Positions 10,158 through 21,074 are shown, counted from the first letter of the stretch. The stretch is 64,000 bases of DNA from Bemisia tabaci (GCF_918797505.1 NC_092801.1:20212116-20276115), one strand, 5' to 3'. Made by a program: numbers and translations. The notes: generated from the sequence alone by a model not told the origin.

Positions 10158-10843
10158 CCAGCATCAGATCGGACCGGAGAATAATGAAATGCTTTCTACT
10201 TACGGTTCTACGTTCCCAACTTTCAAACTTACAACAGCCGAACGGCCTGGGCCGTTCGCACACTCACAACCCGAAAAATCGTTAGACAAAAATTAAAACA
10301 ATCGAAGATACTAAACCAAAACGCTCCGGGTCAAATGATAAAAATTAGAAAACGCTAAAAAGACAGCGACGCACCTTCATAAACGGAACGGAAAGGGGTT
10401 TTTTACGACACTGAGAAAGCACCACAGATATAATCCATCTTCTGTTTTCCAATGCACGGTTAATACACCTGGTCGCTCAGTGTAGTCGGACTGACAGTGT
10501 GACCGGTGCCGCGCTGATGCGACGGGCGCTGCTTCGGCTAAATTTAACCCGCTCCAACCGAACGGCTTATCTATTCTAATTATGATGATCTAATTTTAGC
10601 GGCGAATCCACCGGTCACCCCCCTCTGCTCCCCCTCCCCTCACCGGCGACGCCATCGGTGAGCAACGGTGAATCAACAAACATCGCGTCACGATTCCTAC
10701 GAGACTACCCCATCCCCCCTCCCCAGATTCGGGGGAGGGGTTACCTTTGAGTACGCTCGGTTTCATTGAAAAGCGCGGTCAGGGAGCGCGAAAGACGGGA
10801 GGGGATCGAGGAAAGAATAAGGAGCAGCGGGCTGATTCTTGAA
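10158..10843. other. Unassigned; GC- and CpG-richer DNA
   Basis: No repeat family except the last 25 bases, a CAGCGGGCTGATT motif that recurs near 28535. Positions 10480-10760 combine GC-rich blocks, an ATTCTAATTATGATG stretch and pyrimidine runs. This looks like non-repetitive DNA and possibly a regulatory element, which is inference only. Confidence 0.4.
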
Positions 10844-10845
10844 AT

Positions 10846-11347
10846 GGAGATGTTGCACGAGTGAGGAATTTGTGATTTGACCGTTGATTCATATGTAAAA
10901 GTTTGCGAGAAACGCGATGGTGACACTGGTTTTCTCTGAAATCAACTCCCAAGCTCAAAAAAAGCTCTCAAGTTGAGGCCAAAATGGAGCGGATATCCCA
11001 CCCAATCCTGAGAGTCCACCTCTACATCAAGACAAACTCTCCATGCAAAGATAGGGAGCAAATACATTGACAGGGCTGCCACTTTATTTGGGGACTCCAA
11101 AACTGAAAACACGGCAACCCTGCTAATGTATTTGCTCCCTATCTTTGCATGGAGAGTTTGTTTTGATGTAGAGGTGGACTCTCAGGGTAGGGTGGGATAT
11201 CCCCTCCAATTTGGCCTCAACTTCAGAGCTTTTTTGAGCTTAGGAGTTAATTTCAGAAAATAACCAGTGGCACCATCGTGTTTTTTGCGAACTTTTCCAT
11301 AAGAATCAACAGTCAAATCGCAAATTCCTCACACATGCAACATCTGC
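10846..11347. mobile_element. Element C, complete
   Basis: About 502 bp: GGAGATGTTGC on the left and GCAACATCTGC on the right, both flanked by AT. Arms of about 230 bp pair through AAGCTCTCAAGTTGAGGCC, ATGGAGCGGATATCCCAC and AACTCTCCATGCAAAGATAG. The loop holds GCTGCCACTTTATTTGGGG. No coding frame. Confidence 0.93.
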
Positions 11348-11632
11348 ATTCAGCGAGCAAATGTGCACAGTAGCGTCGTTTGTAGCAAGGTTCAGCGCTG
11401 TAAGGATGCAACTATTCGTGCTCAAGGGATACGCGTGTTGCATAAACAATATTTGAAGGCGGCCTTGAACCGAGAAAATTTACCGTAAGAAAAAATACTT
11501 AAATCGCAAATCCCTCACACATGCAAGGTATCTATCGGGCTTGAGGCTGACGCCAAATAGAGCAACAAAATCGAGAATCGAGCTCTCAAACGCCGCGCCA
11601 GTACCATCAATGCACGCAAAAATTCCATTTCT
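11348..11632. other. Unassigned; tail resembles a C end
   Basis: Near 11500-11525 the words AAATCGCAAATCCC and CACACATGCAA repeat the terminal words of element C. The rest is unassigned. Confidence 0.45.
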
Positions 11633-12065
11633 AAGGCCTTGTTTCCACGGGCCGTTTCACGGGATTCGTCCCGGGGAAAAATCCCACTTACAAAGTTGGG
11701 AAAAATATTGAATTAATCAATATTTTTCCTAGTACCAAGTATGGTCCTTGTACCCCTCTAAGACCCACTGAGAGAGGAATTCAGATGAAGTGAAAACGAA
11801 CTGTGCAATATTTTGTTGATCACTCCATTGTTCATGTTTGTTTTGTTAAAATAATGTGTCTAATTGTCAATTGAGTGCAATTATTATTTTGATCCCGATT
11901 AAATACTCGACTTCATCTAATTTATCTTCCCGCGCAAACTAGTCGCAGGACCGTATGAACCTCGTCCCGTGGAGACGGTAACTGGGAAAAATCCCAGAGG
12001 TTTCATTCCTGCGATTCGAATTTGGGACAAATCCCATGAAAACGTCCCAAGGAGACAAAGCCCAA
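11633..12065. mobile_element. Fold-back element with GGGACAAATCCC arms
   Basis: About 430 bp. Left arm GGCCTTGTTTCCACGGG and CACGGGATTCGTCCC; right arm GGGACAAATCCCATG and CCAAGGAGACAAAGCCC. A smaller hairpin (GGGAAAAATATTGA against TCAATATTTTTCC) lies at 11698-11730. Single copy here. Confidence 0.82.
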
Positions 12066-12514
12066 GAGACAGACGAAGTACAGAATGCTCAGGCAACTTT
12101 CTGACGATACCTCTGTTTATACTTCTCGATGAACTTGGGGCGGGATAAAAGAGAGTTGAAAATAATTTACATTGTAATGATATCATCAGAGTCGTCAACG
12201 TTGGCATTACGGGCCCATCAGCGGGGAGCATCTCAAAAGGTGACGCTATCAGTCACTCGGTAATTTGGCAAGTCAGACTCGTTTCCCGCTCGTTCCATCG
12301 CGGACCAGAGTAATTATTTTCTTTTGCCAAGAGCAAAGGGGAGGTGTAAAGGGGAGGAAACATTAGGAACAGTTTAAAGCCTTTATGGTGATACGGTGTC
12401 TTTACGCGAGTTTTGTTACACAATGTTTTATCTTCAGAATTCCGCGAGGAAAACAAATCACAGGACAGGAAGTCTAGAAATCCACTTTTAAAGGAGATAT
12501 TGATGGCTAATGTC
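12066..12514. other. Unassigned low-copy DNA
   Basis: No repeat or gene recognised. The frame over 11917-12231 overlaps the preceding fold-back element and has no motif. Confidence 0.4.
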
Positions 12515-12516
12515 TA

Positions 12517-12899
12517 CACGGAGAAAAAAAACTTCGTGCATGGGACCCGAAGTTTAGGTCATATGGATCTCTGAAGTTTTCGGATTGAGCACCTGAACAC
12601 TTTAGATCTAGCTGTCGAGGTTCGGATCACACATCTGAAACTTCAATTCTTACATCTGAAGTACTTCGGTTTTCACATCCGAAAAACTTCGGTTGTCATA
12701 TCCGAAAAACTTCGGTTGTCATATCCGAAAAACTTCGGTTCTCACATCTGAAGTACTTCAGATGTAAAAACTGAAGTTTCAGATGTGTGATCCGAACCTC
12801 GACAGCTAGATCTAAAGTGTACAGATGCTAATTCTGAAAACTTCAGAGATCCATATGACCTAAACTTCGGGTCCCACGCACGAGGTTCTTTTCTCCGTG
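12517..12899. mobile_element. Fold-back element CACGGAG with TTCGG sub-repeats
   Basis: Ends CACGGAGAAAA and TTTTCTCCGTG between TA dinucleotides (12515-12516, 12900-12901). Arms hold CGAAGTTTAGGTCATATGG and complement, then GATCTAGCTGTCGAGG. The loop at 12660-12760 repeats CATATCCGAAAAACTTCGG about four times. Both size and ends fit a TA-targeting MITE. Confidence 0.9.
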
Positions 12900-12917
12900 T
12901 AAAGGGTATCTTCGTAC

Positions 12918-13258
12918 TACCGTGATAGTGAAGAGAGCAGTAAGTGCAAATTTTCGAAATCAAATACCCTTCAAAATTCGTCTAGCTAAAACAGCAAAAT
13001 TCATCTTAATTGTATCAAAACGAGCCACATGAGAAAGCCGTATACCTAAGTGCGCAAAAATGACGTAATATCAGGCATGACAGTTGTAAGTGACAATATT
13101 CCTCCAAAGCGTCAATGGAAAGGGTGCTCTCAAGAAAAGTGCCACCCTCTTCTGCCAATTTTTAGCCTGAAAATGTATTTTTGTGTGTCCAAAACACGAC
13201 CAAGAAAGCATGCAGGAGATAGCACTTACGGCTGTCTTGCAAACACTAACCAAACATG
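12918..13258 (-). repeat. Dispersed repeat E, minus orientation
   Basis: Reverse complement of the repeat at 25850-26196 and 19780-20156: GCAGTAAGTGCAAATTTTCG, AAAATTCGTCTAGCTAAAAC, GACAATATTCCTCC and TGCAGGAGATAGCACTTACG. Not palindromic as a whole. Origin unknown. Confidence 0.8.
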
Positions 13259-13574
13259 ACAATGAAAAATACCGTTTCTACATATATAATTGAAATAAAA
13301 TCAGTCGACTTAAAATCATCCAAACACTTTCTAAGTGTCTTCCGGATGATAAGTGGCAATTTGACAAAGCACGGAGGCTTCTATCAACATAATTTTCCGG
13401 TCAGAAGCCTCTGAACCCGTTTTCTTAAAACTTCATTATTGCACTTACTGCTCTCTTCGCTATCACAACAGTGCTCTTTTGGGCCCTAACTTTATTCGCG
13501 GAGGCATCGGAGAAGGCCTGACGGATTTTCGGAGTTTCACACCTGTCTATTCTATTCTCTCGCTCAAAAACATC
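13259..13574. other. Unassigned; short E fragment
   Basis: The motif TTGCACTTACTGCTCTCTTC at 13439-13458 is the terminal block of repeat E on the plus strand, so E ends lie on both sides in opposite orientation. The rest is unassigned. Confidence 0.5.
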
Positions 13575-13626
13575 CTCACTATATAACCTTGGCAATAGCA
13601 GATGTGGCTTGGTACCTTTCTGTTAA
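13575..13626. mobile_element. MITE N2, right-end fragment
   Basis: TGGCAATAGCAGATGTGGC, TTGGTACCTTTCTG and AACGCGGTCCA match the right arm of N2 (7696-7939). No left arm. Confidence 0.7.
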
Positions 13627-13639
13627 ACGCGGTCCACTT

Positions 13640-13765
13640 AATCTAAAATATCTGGAACTTTCAAGGAAAAACATTCATGAATGTTGTCATGCATGAAAAT
13701 ACATGTTTTATCAAGGGAAATTTGGCAACTCTCGAACGTTCATAGGGCGTTCTTACTAAGCACGG
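13640..13765. mobile_element. Element O, right-half fragment
   Basis: TGTTTTATCAAGGGAAATTT, GGCAACTCTCGAACGTTCAT and CTAAGCACGGCAG are the right arm of family O. The left half is missing. Confidence 0.75.
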
Positions 13766-14573
13766 CAGGATAGAAGGCGAGAGAGAATTAAAGGTTTAAC
13801 GAAATTATGAAAGACAAATTTGAAGGAAAGAATATAGGAAATACAATACGTACAATTTTACATGAATACGTGCGACACGTGCGTATGTGCACGAATCGAT
13901 GGACGGCTAGAACTGCAGTATTTCTTACCTGAAACAAACGGAGAGATATTCATGAATACTTCACTCATAATAAATACAATATTAAAATTAAAGGAGGTCT
14001 TGAAAAAGTACGAGGATCTTCACCAAGTAGCATTCCCTATTCATTTACGGACATGTCTCTCTTCGATGGATAGCGTAGCCCTCGTTGCAGGAATGGCCCG
14101 GAGAGCTTTCGTAGACATTTAAAAATTGAACTTGGGGCCTCAGATCACCAACCACTGGAAATAAACTATAAGTAAAAAATAGTAGAACAACCATGTTCAA
14201 CTTTTTTAGGAGATGAATGGGTTCAAAACCCGACGGGTGCATCCGAAAGAAAAGCGTATCATATTTATCTCTGATTTGCAACGTTATGCACCACTTTCAT
14301 GTTTTATTTTTAATATGCGTTTTTAAAAAGCTACACACAGTTGTTCTGAAAAGTTTCCGCGAATATACTAAAATGATATCAAATAAAAGTATCGAATATT
14401 TCGACGTTTTTCGTTCGTTCTATTTTCTTTTAATGTAACCAAAACAAAATTAAATATCATCTGAATTTCTAAATCGTTACAATGAGGATATACATTTCCC
14501 TTCAATTATGATTAAAAATTAGGCAGAACGTCAAATATGATGACTCGCAGTCCAACAGCATTTCTATACATTC
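13766..14573. other. Unassigned; open frame of 86 codons
   Basis: The plus frame at 13862-14122 is free of recognised repeats, but I see no domain, splice pattern or codon signal to call it a gene. It starts with several cysteines close together (CDTCVC). Surrounding DNA is AT-rich. Confidence 0.3.
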
Positions 14574-14790
14574 TTGTAGGCGCTAATATGCGTTTCAGGC
14601 CAACTGGCCGACTGCACTGCGTTTGGAGTAATGCGAGAAGTATTCATGCAGTCTTGTAGGCGCTGATATGGGCTGTACTGTTTGGCGCAATGCGTGAGGC
14701 ATTCTTACAGTCTTGCAGGCGCTAATATACGTTTAACGCCAGCTGCACTGTTTGGCGCAATTTTTCGAACTCCCGTTGCAATCGCGGCAT
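14574..14790 (-). repeat. Tandem repeat K, minus orientation, about three units
   Basis: Three diverged units of roughly 70-100 bp. Each carries CTTGTAGGCGCTAATATG, a CACTG(C/T)GTTTGG block and GCGCAATGCGTGA. This is the reverse complement of the arrays at 32.3 and 39.7 kb. The core word GCGCCTACAAGACTG also resembles the central palindrome of element I. Confidence 0.8.
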
Positions 14791-15374
14791 CGAATAATCG
14801 AACTTGAAAGGCCCATGTTGTATTTCGACGTCGCATAAGCATTTCAACGTTGCCTCGTTTCTCCCGATTAAATATTTTTTTCCGAGAAAATTCAGATAAG
14901 TTCTTTATACCTTCGACCAATATTCAAATATATCATTTCATTTATCATCAGAGGGTAAGACATCGATGATGTGTCTACAAATTAACCTAAACTAGCGTAA
15001 CATGAAAATGCGTTTATTTTCCAATTGTTTCCTGCTTTGCCAAACTTCTACCTTAAATTAACTTCATTTTAAAATTCGCGCATTCCTGTAGCATATGTTG
15101 AGATTTCTATTCGCGCAATCCATGTGTTTTTTTCGCACAATCCTTACATATTTACTTAGACCTTTTGCGCAATTCTGGATTACCGGTTCCAATCAACCCT
15201 TTCGCAATAGCGAAACCCAACATGGCTGACGCTTTCCCTGCGCAAATCGCAATCAGGGGCACAAGGTCAACCGAAGCGGATTTTTATCAACGCGAATAAA
15301 TCGTTAATGTGAACACGCTATGTCGTTAACAAATGGTTAGAATCCCGACCAGACACACGTGTTTTGGCGGATTG
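14791..15374. other. Unassigned low-copy DNA
   Basis: Contains scattered CGCGCAATCC and TTTTCGCACAATCC phrases that may be decayed K units. No gene recognised. Confidence 0.4.
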
Positions 15375-15610
15375 GTGTCAACCATGTTGACTGTTATGTA
15401 GTATACTAGTGCGCAGGGGTTGGCTAGAACGATTCCTCTGACGGAATGTTCACCTGTGCCGTAGTATCGTTTCTGAAGCGGGAAGCTCGAAATAACGCAA
15501 ATCTCACGTAAATTATGAAGTATAAGCAGTGCATTTCAAAATTTGCTAATGCGCTCATCGTGATTTTTGAGACATTTATACTGATGGAAACAACTCTTAT
15601 TTTTGCTCTA
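15375..15610. repeat. Dispersed repeat P, copy 1
   Basis: GGGTTGGCTAGAACGA, TTCACCTGTGCCGTAGTATC, CGGGAAGCTC and TGCGCTCATCGTGATTTT recur in order at 41110-41590. Here the O insertion site is empty (CTGTGCCGTAGTATCG at 15450-15466), but a different element follows at 15611. Confidence 0.85.
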
Positions 15611-15839
15611 CACAGAAAGAAAGTAAATGTTGATTTAGCATTTATACTGTTAAAAAGATGTCCAAGTTTCAAATGCTGATTTTACATTTTAACAAATGCT
15701 AACGTAACTACGCCCAATGCAAATCCTACAAATTAAAATGTTATGTTAGCACTTCTGTATTGTAAAATCAGCATTTGAAACTTGTCGAACATCTTTTTAA
15801 CAGTATAAATGCTAAATCAACATTTAATTTTTTTCCGTG
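15611..15839. mobile_element. TA-flanked MITE CACAG/CCGTG
   Basis: A 229-bp palindrome with ends CACAGAAAGAAAG and TTTTTTTCCGTG between TA pairs (15609-15610, 15840-15841). Arms: TGTTGATTTAGCATTTATAC, GTTAAAAAGATGTCC and AATGCTGATTTTACA with complements. It breaks repeat P between TTTTGCTC and AAGTTTGCAA, which lie together in the P copy at 41.58 kb. Confidence 0.9.
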
Positions 15840-15841
15840 TA

Positions 15842-17184
15842 GCAAAAGTTTGCAACAGCCCCATTCCGGCGCAAACCTTGAAAAGTTTACTGGGCCGTGC
15901 CTTTCGCTGACCGTCGCAGCAGCCAATTAATCCCGCCGCCATTTCCTTCTCAAACAATTTGCCGCCTTCATTTTTTACTCTGATTAGCGGGAAAGCGCCT
16001 ACAGGCGGGCGGGGAGGAGGAAGCGTTCTGGTATATTGTATCGAGTATTAATTGAACTCCCGCGCGTCATTCGACCGCGGGGTTTCCAAATTGCATCCAA
16101 ATTCTTCGCAAAAACAATGTACGTGAGGACATCGTGTGCTTGAAAGTTGGATACGCTGCTCTGCTGGCTTTCTAAGAGGTTAGGCTACGGCTGCTCGAGT
16201 TTCAGAAGTGGATTAATGTGTGTTGTAAACCCGATAGTGTTCTTTTCTGCCGAGTTTCTGTGGAATTTAGGAGTGTTAATGTTCATGCGTATTGGCTATA
16301 TGGACGTATTCATGCTAAAAGGATACGGAGAAACAAAACACGGTTATTCGTCGGTTACTACGGTAATAATGTCACACAGGGTTCCACTACCGTGGAACCG
16401 TGGATTTTGGTAATATTATTGATGAGCACAGTAGCATAACCATGCTCATAATAGTATGTCTGTGCCAACAGTAATATTACGGAGACATAATAATATACAT
16501 CTCTATTGATGGTGTCAAAATTTGGTAAGTAGTTGCGGCTTCAATCTCCGTTCAAAATTTCTCCCACACCTGGAGGTACTAAAAATAAACATAGAGATTC
16601 AAAAATAATATTGGAATGAAAATAAACAAATAAATCACGAATTCGTAGTTACCACCATGCTAATATAGCGATGCAAAATTATCAACGCGGATTTGTTTTT
16701 TCATGTTTTTGCGAGCGTGCGAATACCAATGCGAATATAAAACAAATAATAAATATAGTAAATTCAAGCGTATACATAAAACAAAGAAAATGAAATAATC
16801 CGGTCAGGCGAAAGGAGTCTTGATCCCTCGGACGAGTGTCATCCGCGATGAAAAGTTATTTAAAACACGGATCTGACCACACTTAAACCCGTTCGCGTGG
16901 CTGTAAAACTGAGGGGCTGCCGTTTAATTCCGTGTTTTTTTACGATTGATAAAAGTAATCGTTATATTTCATCCTCTCCGAAGCATCATGTCGAACCGAA
17001 AATAGAACGACATCTTGTAAAGTTTTTCCCGCTGTGCAGCAGTCTCGCTTTACCTGCTTCGCGGGTTTCCCTCAAAGTTTAGGTCCGGGACGTTTTGATT
17101 TGCGATTGGTCAGTTGCGCGTGTCACTGAATCATGTTCTCATTGGTTAGTTAAACAAACAAGGTCCATTTGGATGCCAACTTTC
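15842..17184. other. Unassigned; mixed low-copy DNA
   Basis: Continues repeat P briefly, then GC-richer DNA at 15880-16070. Small palindromes at 16357-16490 (GGTTCCACTACCGTGGAACC, TGATGAGCAC and GTGCTCAT-like words, GTAATATTA) suggest a decayed fold-back element. GGACGTATTCATGCTAAAAG near 16303 echoes an H end. No gene recognised. Confidence 0.45.
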
Positions 17185-17189
17185 TGCGT

Positions 17190-17255
17190 CAAATCGTCAC
17201 CTTATCCGGCCGAGGTATCACAAGCGACATGCGATGTTTAAAAATAATGATAACA
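17190..17255. mobile_element. Element M, left-end fragment
   Basis: CGTCACCTTATCCGGCCGAG, TATCACAAGCGACATGCGA and TGTTTAAAAAT match the M left arm. It is truncated after about 60 bp. Confidence 0.7.
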
Positions 17256-17823
17256 TCGAGCAAAAAGTCGTGATAAATTCAGATAAAAAATCTATTTCAT
17301 CGAGCGGGATTTTATGGAAATAAAACTGCGACAGGATTAAGGATAATCGCTCCGAAGTTGATGATCCTATGCCTTATACCTAAAATTGATTTTTCCAAGG
17401 ATTTAAATGGAGAAAATATAGTGTAGCCACCTTGCAAAATCACCACTGTCTAAAGATTTAGGCGGGTGACGCTACGAAACGGTACGAACCTCTCTCCGTT
17501 TGACCAATCTCTCCATGACCCAAAATGTACTTAAAAACTAGTTGCTTGACATCAAGTATGAAAAAGAAGAGGTCGGAGGCGGGAAAAAAGAGAGGGAGAA
17601 AAAGTGAGAGGTGAAGATGTGGCTCAGAGGATTGGAGCTGGACGGTATCTGCTTTAGAACGCAGTCGCGATCAGGCGCGACGAGATAACTATTTTAACTC
17701 CGGAGTGCATAAAATTGCAGCCTTCTTTTTTGAAGGCGGAACAAACTGGATCATGTCCTCCGCTTGAACAGATGAATTGAACCGAATTGAACAGAGCTGT
17801 ATCATCGAGTCGCTTCAAGCTTG
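17256..17823. other. Unassigned low-copy DNA
   Basis: Includes a purine-rich stretch at 17560-17620 (GGGAAAAAAGAGAGGGAG). No gene or repeat family recognised. Confidence 0.4.
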
Positions 17824-17965
17824 AACCGAGAATCGACTTCATCGCCGCTGACGTCACTGGCACTCTATTATTCCCATTCATTCTTACGGCTCTCAACTAA
17901 CAAGCATACCCCTTCTTTTCCACCTGTCTCCGGTTCCGTTCAGCAGGAATGCGTCCGGCTCTTCA
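17824..17965. mobile_element. Element HL, right-half fragment
   Basis: GCCGCTGACGTCACTGGC, CCCATTCATTCTTACGG, CACCTGTCTCCGGTTCCGTT and GCGTCC match the right part of HL (18149-18506, 57608-58541). The left part is missing. Confidence 0.8.
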
Positions 17966-18148
17966 GTTCTATTCAAGGATTAGCTATATCTATTATCTCT
18001 GTTCAAATTTGTGTTTACAATTCTTTTATATGCATTACAGCTTCATTATAGCACTCCCATGCGAAAGTGGAAAAAACCAAAGGACTTCAGCTAGCGTATT
18101 TCATGAGGTAGAATGCAGCAAAGTTGCTGATTCCTTTTTGGCAAAATT

Positions 18149-18506
18149 GGACGTATTTATGCTAAAAGGAACTATGTGCAAGTGGTAAGATGGGGTATGC
18201 TTGTGGAAGCTGGATAAGGAACAATGTGGTCAGTGGATATAGTTCCTTTCGAGAAAATGGAAAAGCGGGATTTTCAATTAAATCAAAAGGAACTGAGCGC
18301 TAACTCGTGAGCCGTGGGAATGTAACCAGATCCTTGTGGACAGGGCTCATGAGTTAAAGACCGCCTTCCCGATCGTTGCTTCCCTCGTCGTTGCCGCTGA
18401 CGTCACTGGCGCTTTAAATTTTCCATTCATTCTTATGGCCCGACCACTAACGAGCACACCCCATCTTTCCACGTGCACATAGTTCCGTTTAGCATATATA
18501 CGTCCA
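18149..18506. mobile_element. Element HL, complete
   Basis: A 358-bp element with ends TGGACGTATTTATGC and GCATATATACGTCCA, flanked by AT (18147-18148, 18507-18508). It shares its ends with the short MITE H but has a long central segment including GCCGCTGACGTCACTGGC. The right flanking AT is also the first AT of the adjoining C element. Confidence 0.9.
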
Positions 18507-18508
18507 AT

Positions 18509-19005
18509 TGAGTTGTTGCATGTGTGAGGGATTTGCGATTTTACCATTGATTCTTATGTAAAAGTTCGCGAGAAACACGATGGTCCCACTGGTTTTCTCT
18601 GAAATCATCTCCCCAGCTCAAAAAAAGCTCTCAAGTTGAGGCCAAAATGGAGGGGATATCCCACCCTACCCTGAGAGTCCACCTCTACATCAAACTCTCC
18701 ATGCAAAGATAGGGAGCAAATACATTAGCAGGGTTGCCGTGGTTTCAGTTTTGGAGTCCCCAAATAAAGTGGCAGCCCTTTCAATGTATTTGCTCCCTAC
18801 CTTTGCATGGAGAGTTTGTTTTGAAGTAGAGGTGGACTCTCAGAGTAGGGTGGGATATCCCCTCCATTTTGGCCTCACTTTGAGAGCTTTTTTTGAGCTT
18901 GGGAGTTGATTTCAGAGAAAACCAGTGGCACCATCGTGTTTCTCGCGAACTTTTACATAAGAATCAAGAGTCAAATCGCAAATCCCTCACACATGTAACA
19001 TCTCC
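18509..19005. mobile_element. Element C, near complete
   Basis: The left end is degraded (TGAGTTGTTGCATGTGTG); the right end is ACATCTCC followed by AT. Internal palindrome as in the other copies: CTCTCAAGTTGAGGCC, ATGGAGGGGATATCCCAC, AACTCTCCATGCAAAG. It abuts HL with no intervening bases. Confidence 0.92.
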
Positions 19006-19007
19006 AT

Positions 19008-19489
19008 TGTCAGTTACGGGGTATTGTTCCTTAGCCCTCGACTTGTAAAATTGCAATTTCCGAATATATTCACTGTGCGACGATTCGGCTGTCGATGCCT
19101 TGTCTGCACAGAGAGGAAGGAGAGTGGGGCCCGATATGCAAATTCTCCCCCGCATATTTCTGGGCATGGCAACTAAGTGCAGCGCAGTGGAGGCGGCAGG
19201 TGTTAAAATGCACTCCACTCGTCGGCGGTCATCCGATAATTCGACGATTGGCTCGCTTCAGCTCCATCATCTGTCGTCAGAGCTTCTCCTCTTCTCCGTT
19301 GGACCGAACCGGCTCGGATTTCACGGTTAGACGACCTTGTGTGCGGGAATTCACGTACGGGGTGATCAAGGGTTGACTAACAATTGGACCGAGTTTATCA
19401 GAACGGAACCAACCCAAATTTTCGAAAAAATTTAGATAAAATTATTTTTGAGTTGCACTAGCCGCATATTTTCTTCTGCCAAAAACTGA
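19008..19489. other. Unassigned low-copy DNA
   Basis: Frames of 93 codons (19095-19376, plus) and 84 codons (18964-19218, minus, overlapping C) overlap on opposite strands and have no recognisable motif. No repeat identified. Confidence 0.35.
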
Positions 19490-19638
19490 ACCGAAATTTT
19501 TTTTTTTTGTGAAAAGAGGGTTTAAAGTTTACTCTTTACATTGAGCCTTAAGCAGGAATAAAACTTCAAACCTCTTGTTGTGTGTTCCTAATGTGGGTCG
19601 GTTCCTTTCTGACGAACTCGGTCCAATTGGAATGAATC
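19490..19638. mobile_element. MITE N2, right-half fragment
   Basis: AAGAGGGTTTAAAGTTTA, ATGTGGGTCGGTTCCTTTC and ACGAACTCGGTCCA correspond to the arms of the N2 element at 31404-31652. The left terminus is not found. Confidence 0.7.
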
Positions 19639-19779
19639 AAAAGTCCCCTCGCCTCCCCCCCCCCCACCTCTCTTTTTTCGTTTAGTCTACTATTAAGTAC
19701 ATTTTCCAAAAAATTTCATTTTCAGCATCGTAAAATTATAAAGGAAATTTAGTACAAGTTTCAACAAATTCCATTTTGC

Positions 19780-20157
19780 TTCCGTCACAATTGATGAAAC
19801 GCATTTTCAGGTTAGAAGAAGGCGGTTACTTTCAAAGCACTGCTTTCATTGGCTCTCTGGAGGAATATTGCCACTCACTGCTGTCTTGCCTGAGACTACG
19901 TCATTTTCTGCGCAATTACAGCTTTTTCATATGCCTCGTTTGGATACAATTAAGCTGAATTTCGCTGTTTCAGCTATTTTATTGATTTCATCTGAAAGAG
20001 TTAAGACGAATTTTGAAGGAAACTCGATTCAAAAAATTTGACACTTACTGCTCTCTTCGCTATCATGGCAGCGAGCAGCAGCGGTTATTACAGGGAAAAG
20101 GGAAATTACGCTCGAAGAGAGGACAGGAAATGTGGCTCCAACCTCTCAACCAAAGAT
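19780..20157 (+). repeat. Dispersed repeat E, with first of two tandem 3' units
   Basis: Matches 25930-26196: GGCTCTCTGGAGGAATATTG, TGCTGTCTTGCCTGA, TTTCAGCTATTT and GACGAATTTTGAAGGAAACT. Its last 201 bp (19957-20157), ending in GGAAATGTGGCTCC and CAAAGAT, are repeated immediately downstream. Confidence 0.82.
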
Positions 20158-20884
20158 GAATTTCACTGTTTCAGCTATGGAGATGTTGCACGTGTGAGGG
20201 ATTTGCGATTTGACTGCTGTTTCTCATGTAAAAGTTTGCGAGAAACACGATGGTGCAACTGGTTTTCTCTAAAATCAACTCCCAAGCGCAAAAAAAGCTC
20301 TCAAAGTGAGGCAAAAATGAAGGGGATATCCCGCCCTACCCTGAGAGTCCACCTCTACATCAAAACAAACTCTCCATGCAAAGATAGGGAGCAAATACTG
20401 CAAATACCAAATACTTATTACCAGGGTTGCCGTGTTTTCAGTTTTGGAGTCCCAAAATGAAGTGGCAGCCCTGTCAATAATGTATTTGCTCCCTATCTTT
20501 GCATGGAGAGTTTGCTTTGATGTAGAGGTGGACTCTCTGGGTAGGGCGGGATATCCCCTCCATTTTGGCCTCACTTTGAGAGCTTTTTTTGAGCTTGGGA
20601 GATGATTTCAGAGAAAACCAGTTGCACCATCGTGTTTCTAGCGAACTTTAACATAAAAAGCAACAGTTAAATCGCAAGTCCCTTACACCTGCAACATCTC
20701 CATTTCAGTGATTTCATCTAAAAGATTAGGCGATTTTTGAAGGAAACTCGCTTTCAAAAATTTGACACTTACCGCTCTCTTCGCTATCACGGCAGCGAGC
20801 AGCAATGGTTATTGCAGGGAAAAGGGAAATTACGCTCGAAGAGAGGACAGGGAATGTGGCTCCATTCTCTCGACCTAAGATGTT
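20158..20884 (+). repeat. Second tandem E unit, split by C
   Basis: Repeats the E 3' unit: GAATTTCACTGTTTCAGC, [element C], TTTCAGTGATTTCATCTAAA, CACTTACCGCTCTCTTCGC and GGGAATGTGGCTCC. Removing C and one AT gives a unit of about the same length as 19957-20157. That unit therefore shows the uninterrupted site. Confidence 0.85.
20179..20701. mobile_element. Element C, complete, inserted in repeat E
   Basis: About 523 bp from GGAGATGTTGC to GCAACATCTCC, flanked by AT (20177-20178, 20702-20703). The host word CAGCTATTTCAG is intact near 26115 and nearly so near 19973, which supports a 2-bp AT duplication. The 140-codon frame at 20038-20460 crosses the E/C junction and is not a gene. Confidence 0.93.
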
Positions 20885-21074
20885 GGAATGTGCATTGTGG
20901 GACTTGACTTGGCCGCTCGAGTCGCCTCTGGCCGGACGCCAGCCGCGGGGCTGCTTCCGCTCCGTGGAGCTCACACGTCGGCGCTCTTCTGGCGTAAGGA
21001 CGTATCTCCATCTCCAGATGAGCCCCACAAAACGTAGGGTTACATGGAGAACAGGGCTCACGTTGAAACTGAGA

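Noticed and set aside
13862..14122. 86-codon frame with clustered cysteines near its start
   Set aside because: Only three cysteines occur near the start, with no zinc-binding spacing or recognisable fold. Left as unassigned.
20038..20460. 140-codon frame
   Set aside because: It starts in repeat E and continues into the left arm of element C, so it is a chance joining of two repeats.
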